Part shown: piece by piece, positions 1 through 10,257 of the stretch | Layout of the letters: each line of letters starts with the position of its first letter | How positions within the stretch are numbered: the stretch's first letter is position 1 | NCBI GenBank assembly: GCA_001839685.1 | Contig: MLAK01000566.1 | Coordinates: 4,507-68,506, forward strand | Direction: 5' to 3' | Length of the DNA: 64,000 bases | DNA from: Tritrichomonas foetus | Lineage: Eukaryota; Parabasalia; Tritrichomonadida; Tritrichomonadidae | The notes under the pieces: model-generated | The model's database searches: none | Told to the model about the DNA's origin: nothing | What the model saw: the letters and a program-made list of their open reading frames with translations, nothing else | Made by a program: the position numbers and the translations under genes

Positions 1-444
1 GTCCAGGAACCATCTACCCAGCAAATAATCATTACCGAAGACATCCAGGAACCAGCTCCTACTAGAAACACGATCCAGGAACCAAAGGAGCAAGAGTTCT
101 TCGACAAACCAATGCCCACCCCAGAGGAGTTCCCGGATATCGGTTTTGTTATCGATCTAACTTATGCCGCCATTTTCGAAAAAGATCCCGCCATTTTTCC
201 ACCATATGCAGCTATCGTCTGCGAGTTTGCCATAAAATTTGCCATGGCATACAACATTTATGACGCACCTGACCAAATTGACCAGTTCTTTTACCCTATT
301 TGGTGGTTTACGGTCAAATCTCGCGCGGCAAAAAAACTTCGTCACATGATCTATCAATATGCCACTCAAATCCATCCGGAATATCAAAATTTCCAAAATG
401 CCATCTCTGACCAAATAAGAGAAGAAAATCAAGTTTACCAATAA
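1..444 (+). CDS. Hypothetical protein, 3' part only (5' end off the window)
   Basis: The frame is open from the first base of the window, so the ATG at 112 is probably internal. The visible part starts with a repetitive acidic/Pro stretch in which IQEP or QEP recurs at about residues 2-4, 15-18 and 25-28. It then becomes a compact region rich in aromatic residues and Ala (about residues 40-120), ending in a charged tail. I do not recognise a family. The stop TAA is followed directly by A, giving the TAAA seen after many genes in this window. The base composition is less AT-rich than the flank, as expected for a coding region. It could be the end of a lineage-specific protein or of a repeated element, because the next 1.5 kb looks degenerate. 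Confidence 0.5.
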   Translation, partial: VQEPSTQQIIITEDIQEPAPTRNTIQEPKEQEFFDKPMPTPEEFPDIGFVIDLTYAAIFEKDPAIFPPYAAIVCEFAIKFAMAYNIYDAPDQIDQFFYPIWWFTVKSRAAKKLRHMIYQYATQIHPEYQNFQNAISDQIREENQVYQ

Positions 445-465
445 ATGGTTAACCAATTTTATTTT

Positions 466-525
466 TTCTTATTTATTATTTTATTATTTATTATTTTATT
501 ATTTATTATTTATTATTTATTATAT
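466..525. repeat. TTATTA-type low-complexity tract
   Basis: Imperfect TTATTA/TTATTTA microsatellite just after the stop codon of the partial gene at the left edge. It probably lies in the 3' flank. Confidence 0.7.
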
Positions 526-575
526 AATCATATCATCTCACATGTCACATGACTTGTTAAGTGAATAAAAAATCA

Positions 576-641
576 CTCCCGTAAAAGTGGGAGTTTTACG
601 AGATCGACCGAAGGGAGGTCTAGTAAAACAACCACTTTTAC
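576..641. other. Nested hairpin, possible structured RNA or repeat end
   Basis: Three nested stems are visible: 581-590 pairs with 632-641 (10 bp, perfect), 593-599 pairs with 623-629 (7 bp, perfect), and GACC 606-609 pairs with GGTC 617-620. A competing hairpin, CTCCC 576-580 with GGGAG 589-593, would exclude the outer stem. It does not look like a tRNA. It could be a non-coding RNA, the folded 3' end of the upstream transcript, or the terminus of a small inverted-repeat element. Confidence 0.45.
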
Positions 642-2003
642 ATTACTGACTTGTCTAATACAATCAACAAAGTTATATAAAAATCTGTCTCGGAATTCCT
701 GAGAAATAGATTCTCATTCAAATTCTGAATTTTTTGAGAAGAGCCAAGGTTAAATATATTTCACCAGGAATATTTGATAAAGATGGATCATAGTATCCTT
801 TCCTATAAAGAAAAATGCCAAATTTTTGCTTTGCACAAATGATAGTGCCCAATGTCTATGTTTCATATTTATATATAGCTGCAAGATATTCCGGATATTA
901 GCTTTATTTCTTGAATCAGAATTTTTGGGAAATTAACTTTTTCTATTATTCATTCAAATTTGAAAAATAATACGTTTATTTGAATATATCGATTTTTAAC
1001 ATTCAATTTGTCCTACAAAGCTAAGAAGAAATATATTGATGGAAACTTGATGATATATGATATTAGGCATTCTCCCATTCTTAATAAATAGTATNAAGAA
1101 CTTTTCTTCCNAATATTGANATATTTTCATATTAGATCAATGTATATTTCCGAAATAATTTTTGACCTTATGAAATTATTTCACCAGGAATATTGTTTTG
1201 TGAGGAATCCGTACGTTAAAACCCAAAAAAGCTTTATATTTCTCTACCTAAGATCAAAAAAATCGATATTTGCAGACGAACCTTCCTTTGGCAATCAACA
1301 AATTATGCTGAAAAGAGAAATTATTGTCATTTTCCNGCAGTTCACTCCCTGNTGNNGATATTGGGAAAACGAGCAGAAAAGTTGGGCACTTTCTTAATGC
1401 CATCAGCAAACAGATGATGACTCCTGTTCAACTTCAAAAAATTAGAACTTTTCATCGGTGAAAATTAAAATTTCAAAAATTTCGAGATTTTTTCCCAAAT
1501 TTGATAAATATAAAAATAAAGTTTAATAATAATGATGAAATAAATGTTTTTTAATTTTNGTGAATTATTTCTTCATGATACAATTCGAATCGACTTCATT
1601 CTGTGGCATATGCATATTGAANNGATATTCTATCTTATCTGGAAATCACAAATTCCAAAATCAATTTCATCCAGAAATACAGAATGGTCAAAATTCACTT
1701 TTTTTTAGTAAACGGTTGTTCGCACACTTCTGTGAAAGTTCTTTAATTGCGTTATCCATTCTTAGAATACAATTGTTATAATAAATTTAACATATATAAA
1801 AATCTGATCGAGAATCAAAGAGTTTGTAGGGTTCTTTTTTGTGGATAATCTGAATTGGATGATTTAGCAGCAGTCACCTTTGTATACAATTGTGTGAAAA
1901 ATCACTATCTTATTTGAATTTTCATTAAAGTATAAAATTTATGAATGATTGAAAATTTCGTAAAAGACAAATAATATGGTATTTAATATTGATTGAAAAT
2001 AAA
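642..2003. other. Intergenic, degenerate region with ambiguous bases
   Basis: No convincing gene. Short open frames at 1116-1397 and 1560-1781 contain Ns, and the second starts on GTG. Single or paired Ns occur at 1095, 1111, 1120, 1336, 1352, 1355-1356, 1559 and 1622-1623. The 17-mer ATTTCACCAGGAATATT occurs at 758-774 and again at 1178-1194. This may be decayed repetitive DNA whose copies could not be separated in assembly. Confidence 0.5.
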
Positions 2004-3384
2004 TCAAACGACTGCCCTTCTGTATTTTCTTGGCTGAGGGTGTTTTGGTGTTGAAGCAAACAGTTTCACAGCCAGGCTACCAAGGTCATCATCCTTTGTT
2101 CTTGTTCTGGTCTTTCTGATTTGTGGTGTTTCTGGAATATTTTGTGATTTATGAGAAATTGATTGTGATATTTCCTTATCTCTTCGTGGTGTTTTCCTGA
2201 GTGCTTTGTTTGGTGAATGGAGAGTTGTTCCATTTGGTGTTGGGATTCGAAGGTGTTGATGGAAAGAAATTAGGTATTGCTGCTGGGGACCAATTATGCT
2301 ACCGGGTCGACAAATTCTTATCCATCCAATTGCTTCTGCTGCTGTGAATTTGAAATTCTTAATCATGTGACATGCTGCAAGAGTACCTCTGAATGTTAGT
2401 TTTTATCAATACAAAAATTTTATTTTCATTTAATCTTTGTGTTTTATTGTAATTTATATATTTCCAGTTGATATAAATAAAAACATCGATAAAACACAAA
2501 TGATAAAAATGAAAATAATAAAAAAGTACATACGTTCTCCCAAGTCCTGCTTTACAATGTAAAGCAACAACATCAGGTCCTTCAATAATTTTCAAAAATT
2601 TCTTTAAAATATCAAGCGGAGGAATGGTTCCATCAGGGAAGAAAAGCTCACTGTGATTAATTGAATTATTAATGAAAACCTTTTCATCATAGAATTTCTT
2701 AGAAAGTCTGACAACATGATTGATTCCCATATCATGAAACTTAGTGATTAAATCTGATGGAGTTGCAACAAACCATCCTGGTTGAATTTCACGTTTGTCA
2801 TGTGGCGAAGCAAACGCAAGAAGTTTATTCGGAATTAACCAATTCATGTCACCATTGGCAACGATTTCATTTTCTTCCCATTCAATTGCATCAAAATCAT
2901 ATGGATTATACCAGCCAAGTGACATGGCACGTTTTAAGCCTTGTAAGCATGATAAAACAGAAAGATCATATGTGGACGGGAATGATGAAGCATCACGATA
3001 TGGCTTCAAAGTTGAAACGATTGAAACAAATGGTGTTAAAGCTTCTTCAGGTGATATATTAAGATATATCATGCGGAAAGTTGATGCCATGTAAACAGCA
3101 TTTGCTACATTATTAGGATTAGATGTTGTGACAAAATGATACTTGGTCTCTTTTTTAATTCGCAGGTTATTAGAAACAAGTGTATAAAATCTGTGAACAT
3201 GAAGTAATGTTAAAGGACCAAAATCGGAAAAGAATGGCTGATATTGAAAATCTGGATCGTTGTCAATGGAAAAATATCGAATTTTAGGTGTACTATGTGG
3301 TCTTATATTAGTTACAGAGAAGTAGAGCCTACTTGGAATCAACTCTATGTCTGTAGGGAGAGATGAAGTACGACGTGTTGACAT
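2004..3384 (-). CDS. CDC14-type dual-specificity phosphatase, two exons
   Basis: The protein is joined from 3384..2534 and 2388..2004 on the minus strand and is 411 residues long. The PTP signature HCKAGLGRT is at residues 276-284, with catalytic Cys277 and Arg283. The codon for Thr284 is split by the intron. After splicing the protein continues [11 protein letters not shown] and reaches [13 protein letters not shown], the motif that typically follows the P-loop in CDC14. The N-terminal region (about 15-170) matches the CDC14 A domain in style, and the C-terminal tail after about residue 335 is basic, Ser/Thr/Pro-rich and probably disordered. CDC14 enzymes remove Cdk phosphates and act in mitotic exit, cytokinesis and, in several protists, cilia; the role here is inferred. 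A TCA-rich initiator-like element lies about 15-30 bases upstream. It is divergent from the coiled-coil gene at 3665. Confidence 0.9.
2389..2533 (-). other. Spliceosomal intron in the CDC14 gene
   Basis: 145-base intron on the minus strand. The donor GTATGT is the complement of 2528-2533. The combined branch and acceptor motif ACTAACATTCAG is the complement of 2389-2400. This is the trichomonad arrangement in which the branch site sits directly at the 3' splice site. Removing it restores the CDC14 reading frame through the conserved GLGRTGT sequence. Confidence 0.92.
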
Positions 3385-3399
3385 TTTACTGTACGTTTA

Positions 3400-3415
3400 G
3401 ATGATGAAAAGATGA
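3400..3415 (-). promoter_or_regulatory. Initiator-like element of CDC14 gene
   Basis: On the minus strand the sequence reads TCATCTTTTCATCATC, about 16 bases upstream of the ATG. It resembles the parabasalid initiator TCA(+1)Y(T/A). Inferred from known trichomonad promoters, which place transcription starts very close to the ATG. Confidence 0.45.
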
Positions 3416-3664
3416 AAATCTCAAATATTAATGGTGAAATAAATGGCGAAACTTTGAGAAAAAATAAAATCTACACAAAAATGATTTTTTCTTATTATTT
3501 TTCTTTTTGATCTTAATATTAGTCATATCTTGTGGACTATAATATATTTAAGAAGAATATATATGAATATAATATATTTATAATCAAGTACTATGAAGAT
3601 ATTCTTATTTCATAAATGATCCCACAAATAATCATTTTCAAAAGAAATATTGTACGTTAATAAA

Positions 3665-6600
3665 ATGGGGATGAGTCGAAAATCTAGCTCATCCCGCTTG
3701 ACGCCTTCTCAAGCATTATTGATTCAAAATCCCAGATTGTATGGTACTACTCAGAACACTCAACAGCCTCGACCGCATTTTCGAAACCGTCCAATTACAC
3801 CGCAAATTCCAGTTATTCCCGCACCCCAGCCAATAAATGCGCCACCAACTGAACCAAATCAACTACAAGTTTTAATGAAATTATTTCATACACTCAGCGA
3901 GCGAATAGCACTTTTAATTTCACATAATGGCTCGAATTATGACTTTAGAACAACTTTATCGCATATGGCTTCAGAAGTTGAAAGACTTTTTGGTGTTTTT
4001 TACAAACAGGCTCTTCAACAGTGTGGAACGATGCCAGTTCTTCAACAAGGTATAAAGCCTGGACTGGCATCAGGAACATCAGCTTTAAGAAAATCAGCAA
4101 TTCCATTTTTAAAGAAATGGCGAGAATTTGCTACTTCTCTTATTGAATCTCAAGTTTATGGACCTGAATCGATTTTTCAATCTATTGAAAATCATTTTGA
4201 ATTTATTAATATGTGTTTAGCGAATGTTTTAGCAGGAAAACCTGAGCCATCAGATTGTCACGATCCTTCTCAAAGAATCTGCATGCAATTTCAAATGCAA
4301 CTTGCAAACATCAAAAGTCAAGTGACTCAACTACTTTCCCAGCCAACTCAAAATACTATGCTCAAACAATTAGCTGAAGATATTAAAGAATATTCTCGAA
4401 GATTAAGTGAAGCTTTTGGTCGTGAGTTTTTATCATCAGGTGTTACACCTGCTGATTTATCCATTCTGAAAACTAAAACTTATTCATCATGCAGTGATAT
4501 AATTCATGGAATGAGAGCAGCATTTCTATTCGAAACTGATTTTAAAACTGTTCTTGAAGCTTTTGACGAATTTCAAGATTTACTTTCTACAATTTTAGAA
4601 AGATTAAATCTTCCTCAGAGTTATTTATATATTAGAAATTCGGCTGGACCAGGTGGTACTCCAAGATCAAATCAGAGTGAAGAGGATGAAGAAGATATTT
4701 CAGATTTTGATAGTGAATTAGATATTTTTGAAACAATTAGACAAGGACAAAAAATGAGTCAACAAATAGCAAAACAAGAAAGTTTGTTTCTCAATTTCAT
4801 TAAAGCTTTGACAGCAAAAGCCAAGCAACTTAATAAAACTATAAATGAACAAAAAGATGAATATTCTGCTTTAGAGGCATCAAAAGATGAAATGATGCAT
4901 AATTATGAAGAAATGTTAGAGACCGAAAGATATACTAATCAATCAATGGCGGACGAATTAAATAAACTTAAAGATGATGTTGATGCTAAAGATAAAGAAC
5001 TTGAATATTTAAGAAAAAGGACAGAAGATAATGAGTTTAAAAAATGTTTACGAGGTGTGGCTAGACAACTTGGGGAAGTGCTGAAAGAAGAATCCGTTAA
5101 TTTTGAAGATGAAGATGATGATCAACTAATTCAATATGTAAATGCTCTCTCTGTATATGTTGTTGAGCGAAAATGCTCTCATTGCAGGAAATATGCATCA
5201 CGCGAAGAAAAAATTAAAGAACTTATAGGTGAAATTGTGAAAAAAGAAATTGAAGATGAAGATTTAATTAATAAGTGTGAAAGAGCTGTTCAGAAAGTTG
5301 AAAAACTCAGGAATAAATATCATTCTACAGTTGATAAAAATAAAGAATTGGATTTAAATTTAAATGAACATAAACAATGCTTACTGCAGTTAATACAAGG
5401 CTTTGACTACCCAGTCAATGAAGAAGAAAGCTTAATTAATCAAACGTTAATTGCAGCAAAACTTGATCATGAAAAGCATATTGCTGAAATAGAATCACTA
5501 AATAACAGAAGAATTAATCAATTAAATAATCTCACATCTATGGTACTTTCACAAGTTAATCCCATGATTCATAAAAACGAGGAAAATAACAAAAGTGAAA
5601 AAGTAGAGATAGATAATACTAATGTTGAAGAAAAGAGCTCGAATGAAAATGAACCAGAAAATGAAGAAAGTAAAAATGAGATAAAAGAAGAAAATGTCAG
5701 CAAAGAAACAGAAAATGTGAATAAAAACGGGACAAGTATTAACGATACTGATGATGATGCCTACAATAATCAAATTCTTCCGATTTTAGGAATTCTTAAA
5801 TCTCAATATGATAAAGATTTGTATGATCTTCAAGCATTATCAAAGAGTGTTACAGATTTACAAATACGTTTAGCAAAGCATCTTAATATTAAGCCACCTA
5901 ATATGCCATTATATGACTCAATAAATGAAATGTTGAGAATATTGGAAACTCGGACTAATCCTTTACAACCACTTGTTGCCAAATTAGAAAATGACTATAA
6001 GCAAGCAATTACATCAGTTGAAATTATTTCTAATAGACTTCGAGGAATTACACAATATAACTCGAATGAACCAACAGCCAATATGAAGCCTGATGATTTA
6101 ATAAATCATGCACTGAGATTACTAGACCGAATTCAAGATATAATGGATAGAAATAAAAGAGTTTTTGTCAGTACTAATATAGAAATGATATCTTATAGAA
6201 AAACTCTAGAAAACCTAGATTGTATCATGCATAAATTTTTAGCAATTGATGATGTCGATTTAAAGAAATTTGGATCAAACGAAATAATTACTAGAGTTAC
6301 TCGTTTCTGTAATGCTATTACATCGCCAGGAGCATCAAAGAATTTCATAAAAATATCTGATATAAACGAAATGTTCCAAAAAGGACAAAAAATTGTGCAA
6401 GTGGAGACATATTCAGAACCAGAAAAATACATCCCATTAATTGTTTCAACTTTGGTGAAACTAGATAAATCTGTTGAAGAGTTAAAACCATTTTCAAATA
6501 TTCTTGATGATATTTTCAATCAATTTAATTGTAAGATAGAAGCCTTTAATCCAAACTCACCATCATTTTACCAGATTAACCAACAAATTATTCAGATGAA

Positions 6601-6742
6601 CAAATTGCTAGAAAACATTTCCCCAGTCAAAATAAATGCCATCATTTTTAACGTTACACAAAGATTAATTACTCTATTATCTGCGATGTCAACGACACTT
6701 CAAGGTTATAAAGAAGCGGCCTTTGTGACTACTGATGAATGA
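3665..6742 (+). CDS. Large coiled-coil protein, unknown function
   Basis: About 1025 residues starting at ATG 3665; the frame upstream is open only through a TTG at 3650. The N-terminus is basic, Ser-rich and Pro-rich (about 1-70). A helical region follows (about 70-340), then an acidic patch with EEDEEDISDFDSE at about 340. Long heptad-like coiled coil runs from about 370 to 650, with a CSHC pair near residue 503. A Glu/Asn/Lys low-complexity spacer (about 640-705) precedes a second helical region to the end. The layout suits a cytoskeletal, centrosomal or Golgi tether protein, but I recognise no family. A TCATTTTC element about 30 bases upstream could be the initiator. Confidence 0.85.
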   Translation: MGMSRKSSSSRLTPSQALLIQNPRLYGTTQNTQQPRPHFRNRPITPQIPVIPAPQPINAPPTEPNQLQVLMKLFHTLSERIALLISHNGSNYDFRTTLSHMASEVERLFGVFYKQALQQCGTMPVLQQGIKPGLASGTSALRKSAIPFLKKWREFATSLIESQVYGPESIFQSIENHFEFINMCLANVLAGKPEPSDCHDPSQRICMQFQMQLANIKSQVTQLLSQPTQNTMLKQLAEDIKEYSRRLSEAFGREFLSSGVTPADLSILKTKTYSSCSDIIHGMRAAFLFETDFKTVLEAFDEFQDLLSTILERLNLPQSYLYIRNSAGPGGTPRSNQSEEDEEDISDFDSELDIFETIRQGQKMSQQIAKQESLFLNFIKALTAKAKQLNKTINEQKDEYSALEASKDEMMHNYEEMLETERYTNQSMADELNKLKDDVDAKDKELEYLRKRTEDNEFKKCLRGVARQLGEVLKEESVNFEDEDDDQLIQYVNALSVYVVERKCSHCRKYASREEKIKELIGEIVKKEIEDEDLINKCERAVQKVEKLRNKYHSTVDKNKELDLNLNEHKQCLLQLIQGFDYPVNEEESLINQTLIAAKLDHEKHIAEIESLNNRRINQLNNLTSMVLSQVNPMIHKNEENNKSEKVEIDNTNVEEKSSNENEPENEESKNEIKEENVSKETENVNKNGTSINDTDDDAYNNQILPILGILKSQYDKDLYDLQALSKSVTDLQIRLAKHLNIKPPNMPLYDSINEMLRILETRTNPLQPLVAKLENDYKQAITSVEIISNRLRGITQYNSNEPTANMKPDDLINHALRLLDRIQDIMDRNKRVFVSTNIEMISYRKTLENLDCIMHKFLAIDDVDLKKFGSNEIITRVTRFCNAITSPGASKNFIKISDINEMFQKGQKIVQVETYSEPEKYIPLIVSTLVKLDKSVEELKPFSNILDDIFNQFNCKIEAFNPNSPSFYQINQQIIQMNKLLENISPVKINAIIFNVTQRLITLLSAMSTTLQGYKEAAFVTTDE

Positions 6743-7047
6743 TTGAACTTTCAATAATTCATTTTTTCCAAATTTTGTATATTAAATTATTTGTTATTAA
6801 TGATAAATTTCGCCTTATGTTTTTTAATCATATTCATAGCATGAACCTCATCTTTATTTAATTGAACTTACTTGCTCTTGTTAATATAAAACAACATCAA
6901 AATCCTCACTGCTAAAATAAGATTATCAAAAAGTGGATGAATTTCAATGCTTTATTACTATTTCAATAATTTATCTGATTTTAGGTGAATTATTTCATCA
7001 TAGCATCATTGTCCACCGTTTATATATGCACGTTTGAAAGCAAAGAA

Positions 7048-10000
7048 ATGAATCGATCAAGACAAAAAACACCCCGAGGGAAAAAACCTGCAGGTGGTGG
7101 CAAGACCAAACCATGCCCTCCAAAAGGGCCACCTGTAAATGTCGCAAAACGTCCAATTCCGCCAATCAAACCAATTCCAGAAGAAGAAGAAACAGTGCAT
7201 GAAATCCAGCCAGAAGAGCCAAAACAAGAAACAAAAAAAGATTCCTGGCTGGATCATCTTCCGCCCGTCATCAAACCTGATGAAGAATTACATCAACAAT
7301 TATCGAAAGAAAGGAAGAGGCAGCATGCTGAAAAAGTAACCAAAATCTGCAAATGTGAACTTGATGGAATTTTTAACTACGCTTTTGATTTCTTGAAAAA
7401 TATAAACGATGATGATTCATATCCAGAAACTCGAAAATATCGAAGTACCCGTGTCAAATTCAGAAATGGATTCTTTACACCAGAAGTGTCATGTCCTTCA
7501 CCTAACAGAGAAAGTTTGGCGACCGTTATTTATCCATCACATAGTTTGGCAATCCAATATTATCTTCACTTTAAATCGCACTCTTATCTTTCTGACTTAT
7601 CTTGTGCATTTGGTGTCACAGTTTCTGATAAAAAATTGGAAGATCCAAATCCATTATTTAATAGCTTCATTCAAAAATTGCACAATTCTTCACAAACATT
7701 TATCAATTCTTATCATCCTTATGATACTCTGCAATTTCCTTTTATTGTTGGTATCGGCGGTCCTGCTGGAAGTGGAAGAACAACAATTGCTCAATTTTTA
7801 CAAAAATCATTTGATGCGCACCTTTTGGATGTTAAGCCTACTTTTCCAGAAGGTGGTAAAAAAGGGAAAAAAACAACTCAACCCATAGAAAATAATGAAA
7901 TTACAGAATATCCTTTGCCAAATTCAATTTTAATTCGCTACAGTGATGATAAAAATGCTGTTCAGCAATTAATTGATACAATTAAAGAAAACATGGATGG
8001 AAAAGGATTTATAATAATTGGCTATCCAAATAACAAAAATCAATATACTGCCTTAGAAAAAGAACTCGGAAAACAAAATTTGAATATGCATGAATATCAA
8101 ATTAATCCTGATGCTCCTCCACTTTCACAGCGTCAAAAAGCAGCGCTTCCAAATATCGATGGTGTCATTATTGCTTTAAATAATGAAGAAGATAGACAAA
8201 GAATGATTGATCCAGAAACAGGAAATGTATATAAACCTGGATTTTACATGCCAGGCCTTCCAGATTTAATTGGTGTTTTACCATCACGCTTTTTGGATAC
8301 CAAGATGATGATTGAATCTAGACTAATTGAGGTTACTGTTCCTGAAATTACAATCATTCCATCAAAATCAATGAATGTTTATAATCAATTTGAAGCTCTT
8401 GTGAAAAAGAATGCAGCATCGACTATTATTAAACATTGTGATGATATTATGCAATTTTTAACACTTCTTGATAATTTCTTAGATGTTTTGTTTAAGAAAT
8501 TACCAAATTTGATACCTAAATCCCCAATGACTACTTTAATTCATCCTACTTGCTTAATCATGCCTGAACTTTGTTTTAATGCTGTAACAACATGGTATAA
8601 ATGTATTGAACATTTTGGAAAGACAATTGCCGACCAATCAGGTTTAATTTCAACATTTGATACAAAAATTGACTTGATTATCAAGTCAGCAACTGAAAGG
8701 TATCAACTTCTTATTGGGCAAAAAGATGATCGATCGAAACTTTGCGAAGAATTCATGAAAAATCCACAGAACAATAATTTATCACAACATTTTCGATTAA
8801 TTTGGGATATGTCTTTAAAAATTAGGAATAAAAACTTAGAGAGTGTCGATGATGTTGTTGGTAGATCAGGTTTAGTTGAACTTCTATTGGAACTTCGAAA
8901 ATCGCCAAAGATTGTTTTCATAGCATTAGTTCAACGAATGCTTTATGTAAAATGGTTTGACGAAACTTTCAAATATATCGATTCCATAAATATTGATGAA
9001 GAAACGGATTCGCATTTCTTTAGAGATTTGTCTGTCGAAAATACCGAAATTCCACATTATACTGTTCATTCATCAACACCTAAAAATGATATATCGTTGT
9101 TCAAATCTAATCCTGAGTTTTCGACAAAGAATAATGAAATTCCTACACTTGATCTCCAATTTGCACTTAGTTCTGAAAATCTGCCACAGTCAGCAAAAGC
9201 AGTAAGGCCACCTGATACTTCATCACTTCCACAATCACCACGAGTTCCTTTAACTAGTCGTCGAACTGAAGATCAACAAAAGAAAGAAAGAAGAATTATG
9301 GCAAGTATTCGTGGGTTTGATTATCTTGTTGAAAATCTGAACTATTTCTGCGAAAAACCACAAGATAATTTATACTTTGATTGTAATAAAGCTTGTACTG
9401 GACTTGATGTGATTCCAACTGAAATTAAAACATCATTTGATGATACTTCTTTATATGCTGAAGAATTCTTTAATTATGTTTCACAACATTCTGATTCGCA
9501 GCTTCTTGTGAATGAAGCAAAATCTTCATTAACTATCTTTCAGCGGTTCATGAAGCTTTGTAAGACAAAAGAAGCTTCAATGGTTAATAGTGTATTTGAT
9601 CTTCGTGATTCCTTGAATAATTACACTTATGCAAAATGTACTCACGAAATGGAATACTTTGCTAGGCAATTCAGAGAATTAAAGCAAGGTCATACAAATA
9701 TTACATCATTGTTTGAATATGATTTAGGTCATATGAATGAATCCATTCGAAGACTTGGCGAATTTGCACTCCAACTTAAAATACCAATTATTGCGCAAGA
9801 AATAATAAATACTAACTCTATCATGGAAATTGCTAAAGAAGCATGTAATCGAAACTTTCTTTCTGCTTCAGGTGATGATTTAATGCAAATTGCACAAGAA
9901 ATTGGAGTTTTTAATGATGATGAATTGAATACATTTGAATATTGCATGAAAGTATCAGAATGTGTTGAACATTTTGATGTTTTACAATTCCTTCTATCAT

Positions 10001-10257
10001 TGGTTAGTGATCGTGATGATGAAATTGAATTAATGAAGATGTTTCGAAATGTAACTCCAGTTGAAAGCACAGAAAATCTATTAGATAACCCTCAAGATTA
10101 TAATAATGATAATCTAAATGGCAATATAAATTTAAATGAAGTTTGTGAAGAAGAAGAAGTAAATGAAAATGTTCAACAAGATGAAAATGAAAATGAAAAT
10201 GAAAATGTTGACACAAATCAAACAGAAAACTCTGAGAATGAGAATGTTGAAATTTAA
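7048..10257 (+). CDS. Adenylate-kinase-like P-loop protein, possibly SPEF2/CPC1-like flagellar protein
   Basis: 1069 residues from ATG 7048. The longer open frame begins at a GTG at 6985 and overlaps likely promoter sequence. The N-terminus is Lys/Pro/Gly-rich and basic. A Walker A loop GGPAGSGRTT is at about residues 237-246, FIIIGYPNNKNQ follows at about 321-332 (compare the DGFPR strand of adenylate kinases), and a lid-like RMIDPETGNVYKPGF is at about 385-399. The rest is helical with Ser/Pro linkers, ending in an Asn/Glu repeat tail (NENENEN). An adenylate-kinase fold inside a long helical protein resembles SPEF2/CPC1 of the flagellar central pair. I do not see the N-terminal CH domain of SPEF2, so orthology is uncertain. 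A lone ADK-like fold in another cytoskeletal protein is the alternative. Confidence 0.65.
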   Translation: MNRSRQKTPRGKKPAGGGKTKPCPPKGPPVNVAKRPIPPIKPIPEEEETVHEIQPEEPKQETKKDSWLDHLPPVIKPDEELHQQLSKERKRQHAEKVTKICKCELDGIFNYAFDFLKNINDDDSYPETRKYRSTRVKFRNGFFTPEVSCPSPNRESLATVIYPSHSLAIQYYLHFKSHSYLSDLSCAFGVTVSDKKLEDPNPLFNSFIQKLHNSSQTFINSYHPYDTLQFPFIVGIGGPAGSGRTTIAQFLQKSFDAHLLDVKPTFPEGGKKGKKTTQPIENNEITEYPLPNSILIRYSDDKNAVQQLIDTIKENMDGKGFIIIGYPNNKNQYTALEKELGKQNLNMHEYQINPDAPPLSQRQKAALPNIDGVIIALNNEEDRQRMIDPETGNVYKPGFYMPGLPDLIGVLPSRFLDTKMMIESRLIEVTVPEITIIPSKSMNVYNQFEALVKKNAASTIIKHCDDIMQFLTLLDNFLDVLFKKLPNLIPKSPMTTLIHPTCLIMPELCFNAVTTWYKCIEHFGKTIADQSGLISTFDTKIDLIIKSATERYQLLIGQKDDRSKLCEEFMKNPQNNNLSQHFRLIWDMSLKIRNKNLESVDDVVGRSGLVELLLELRKSPKIVFIALVQRMLYVKWFDETFKYIDSINIDEETDSHFFRDLSVENTEIPHYTVHSSTPKNDISLFKSNPEFSTKNNEIPTLDLQFALSSENLPQSAKAVRPPDTSSLPQSPRVPLTSRRTEDQQKKERRIMASIRGFDYLVENLNYFCEKPQDNLYFDCNKACTGLDVIPTEIKTSFDDTSLYAEEFFNYVSQHSDSQLLVNEAKSSLTIFQRFMKLCKTKEASMVNSVFDLRDSLNNYTYAKCTHEMEYFARQFRELKQGHTNITSLFEYDLGHMNESIRRLGEFALQLKIPIIAQEIINTNSIMEIAKEACNRNFLSASGDDLMQIAQEIGVFNDDELNTFEYCMKVSECVEHFDVLQFLLSLVSDRDDEIELMKMFRNVTPVESTENLLDNPQDYNNDNLNGNINLNEVCEEEEVNENVQQDENENENENVDTNQTENSENENVEI

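Noticed and set aside
1116..1781. Short open frames at 1116-1397 and 1560-1781
   Set aside because: Both contain Ns, one starts on GTG, and neither resembles a protein family or has support from the surroundings.
3650..3664. TTG as start of the coiled-coil protein
   Set aside because: Gives only five extra residues before an ATG at 3665, and eukaryotic genes rarely start on TTG.
6985..7047. GTG-led N-terminal extension of the ADK-like protein
   Set aside because: The 21 codons overlap a promoter-like TCATCATAGCATCATTG stretch, and ATG 7048 starts a sensible basic N-terminus.
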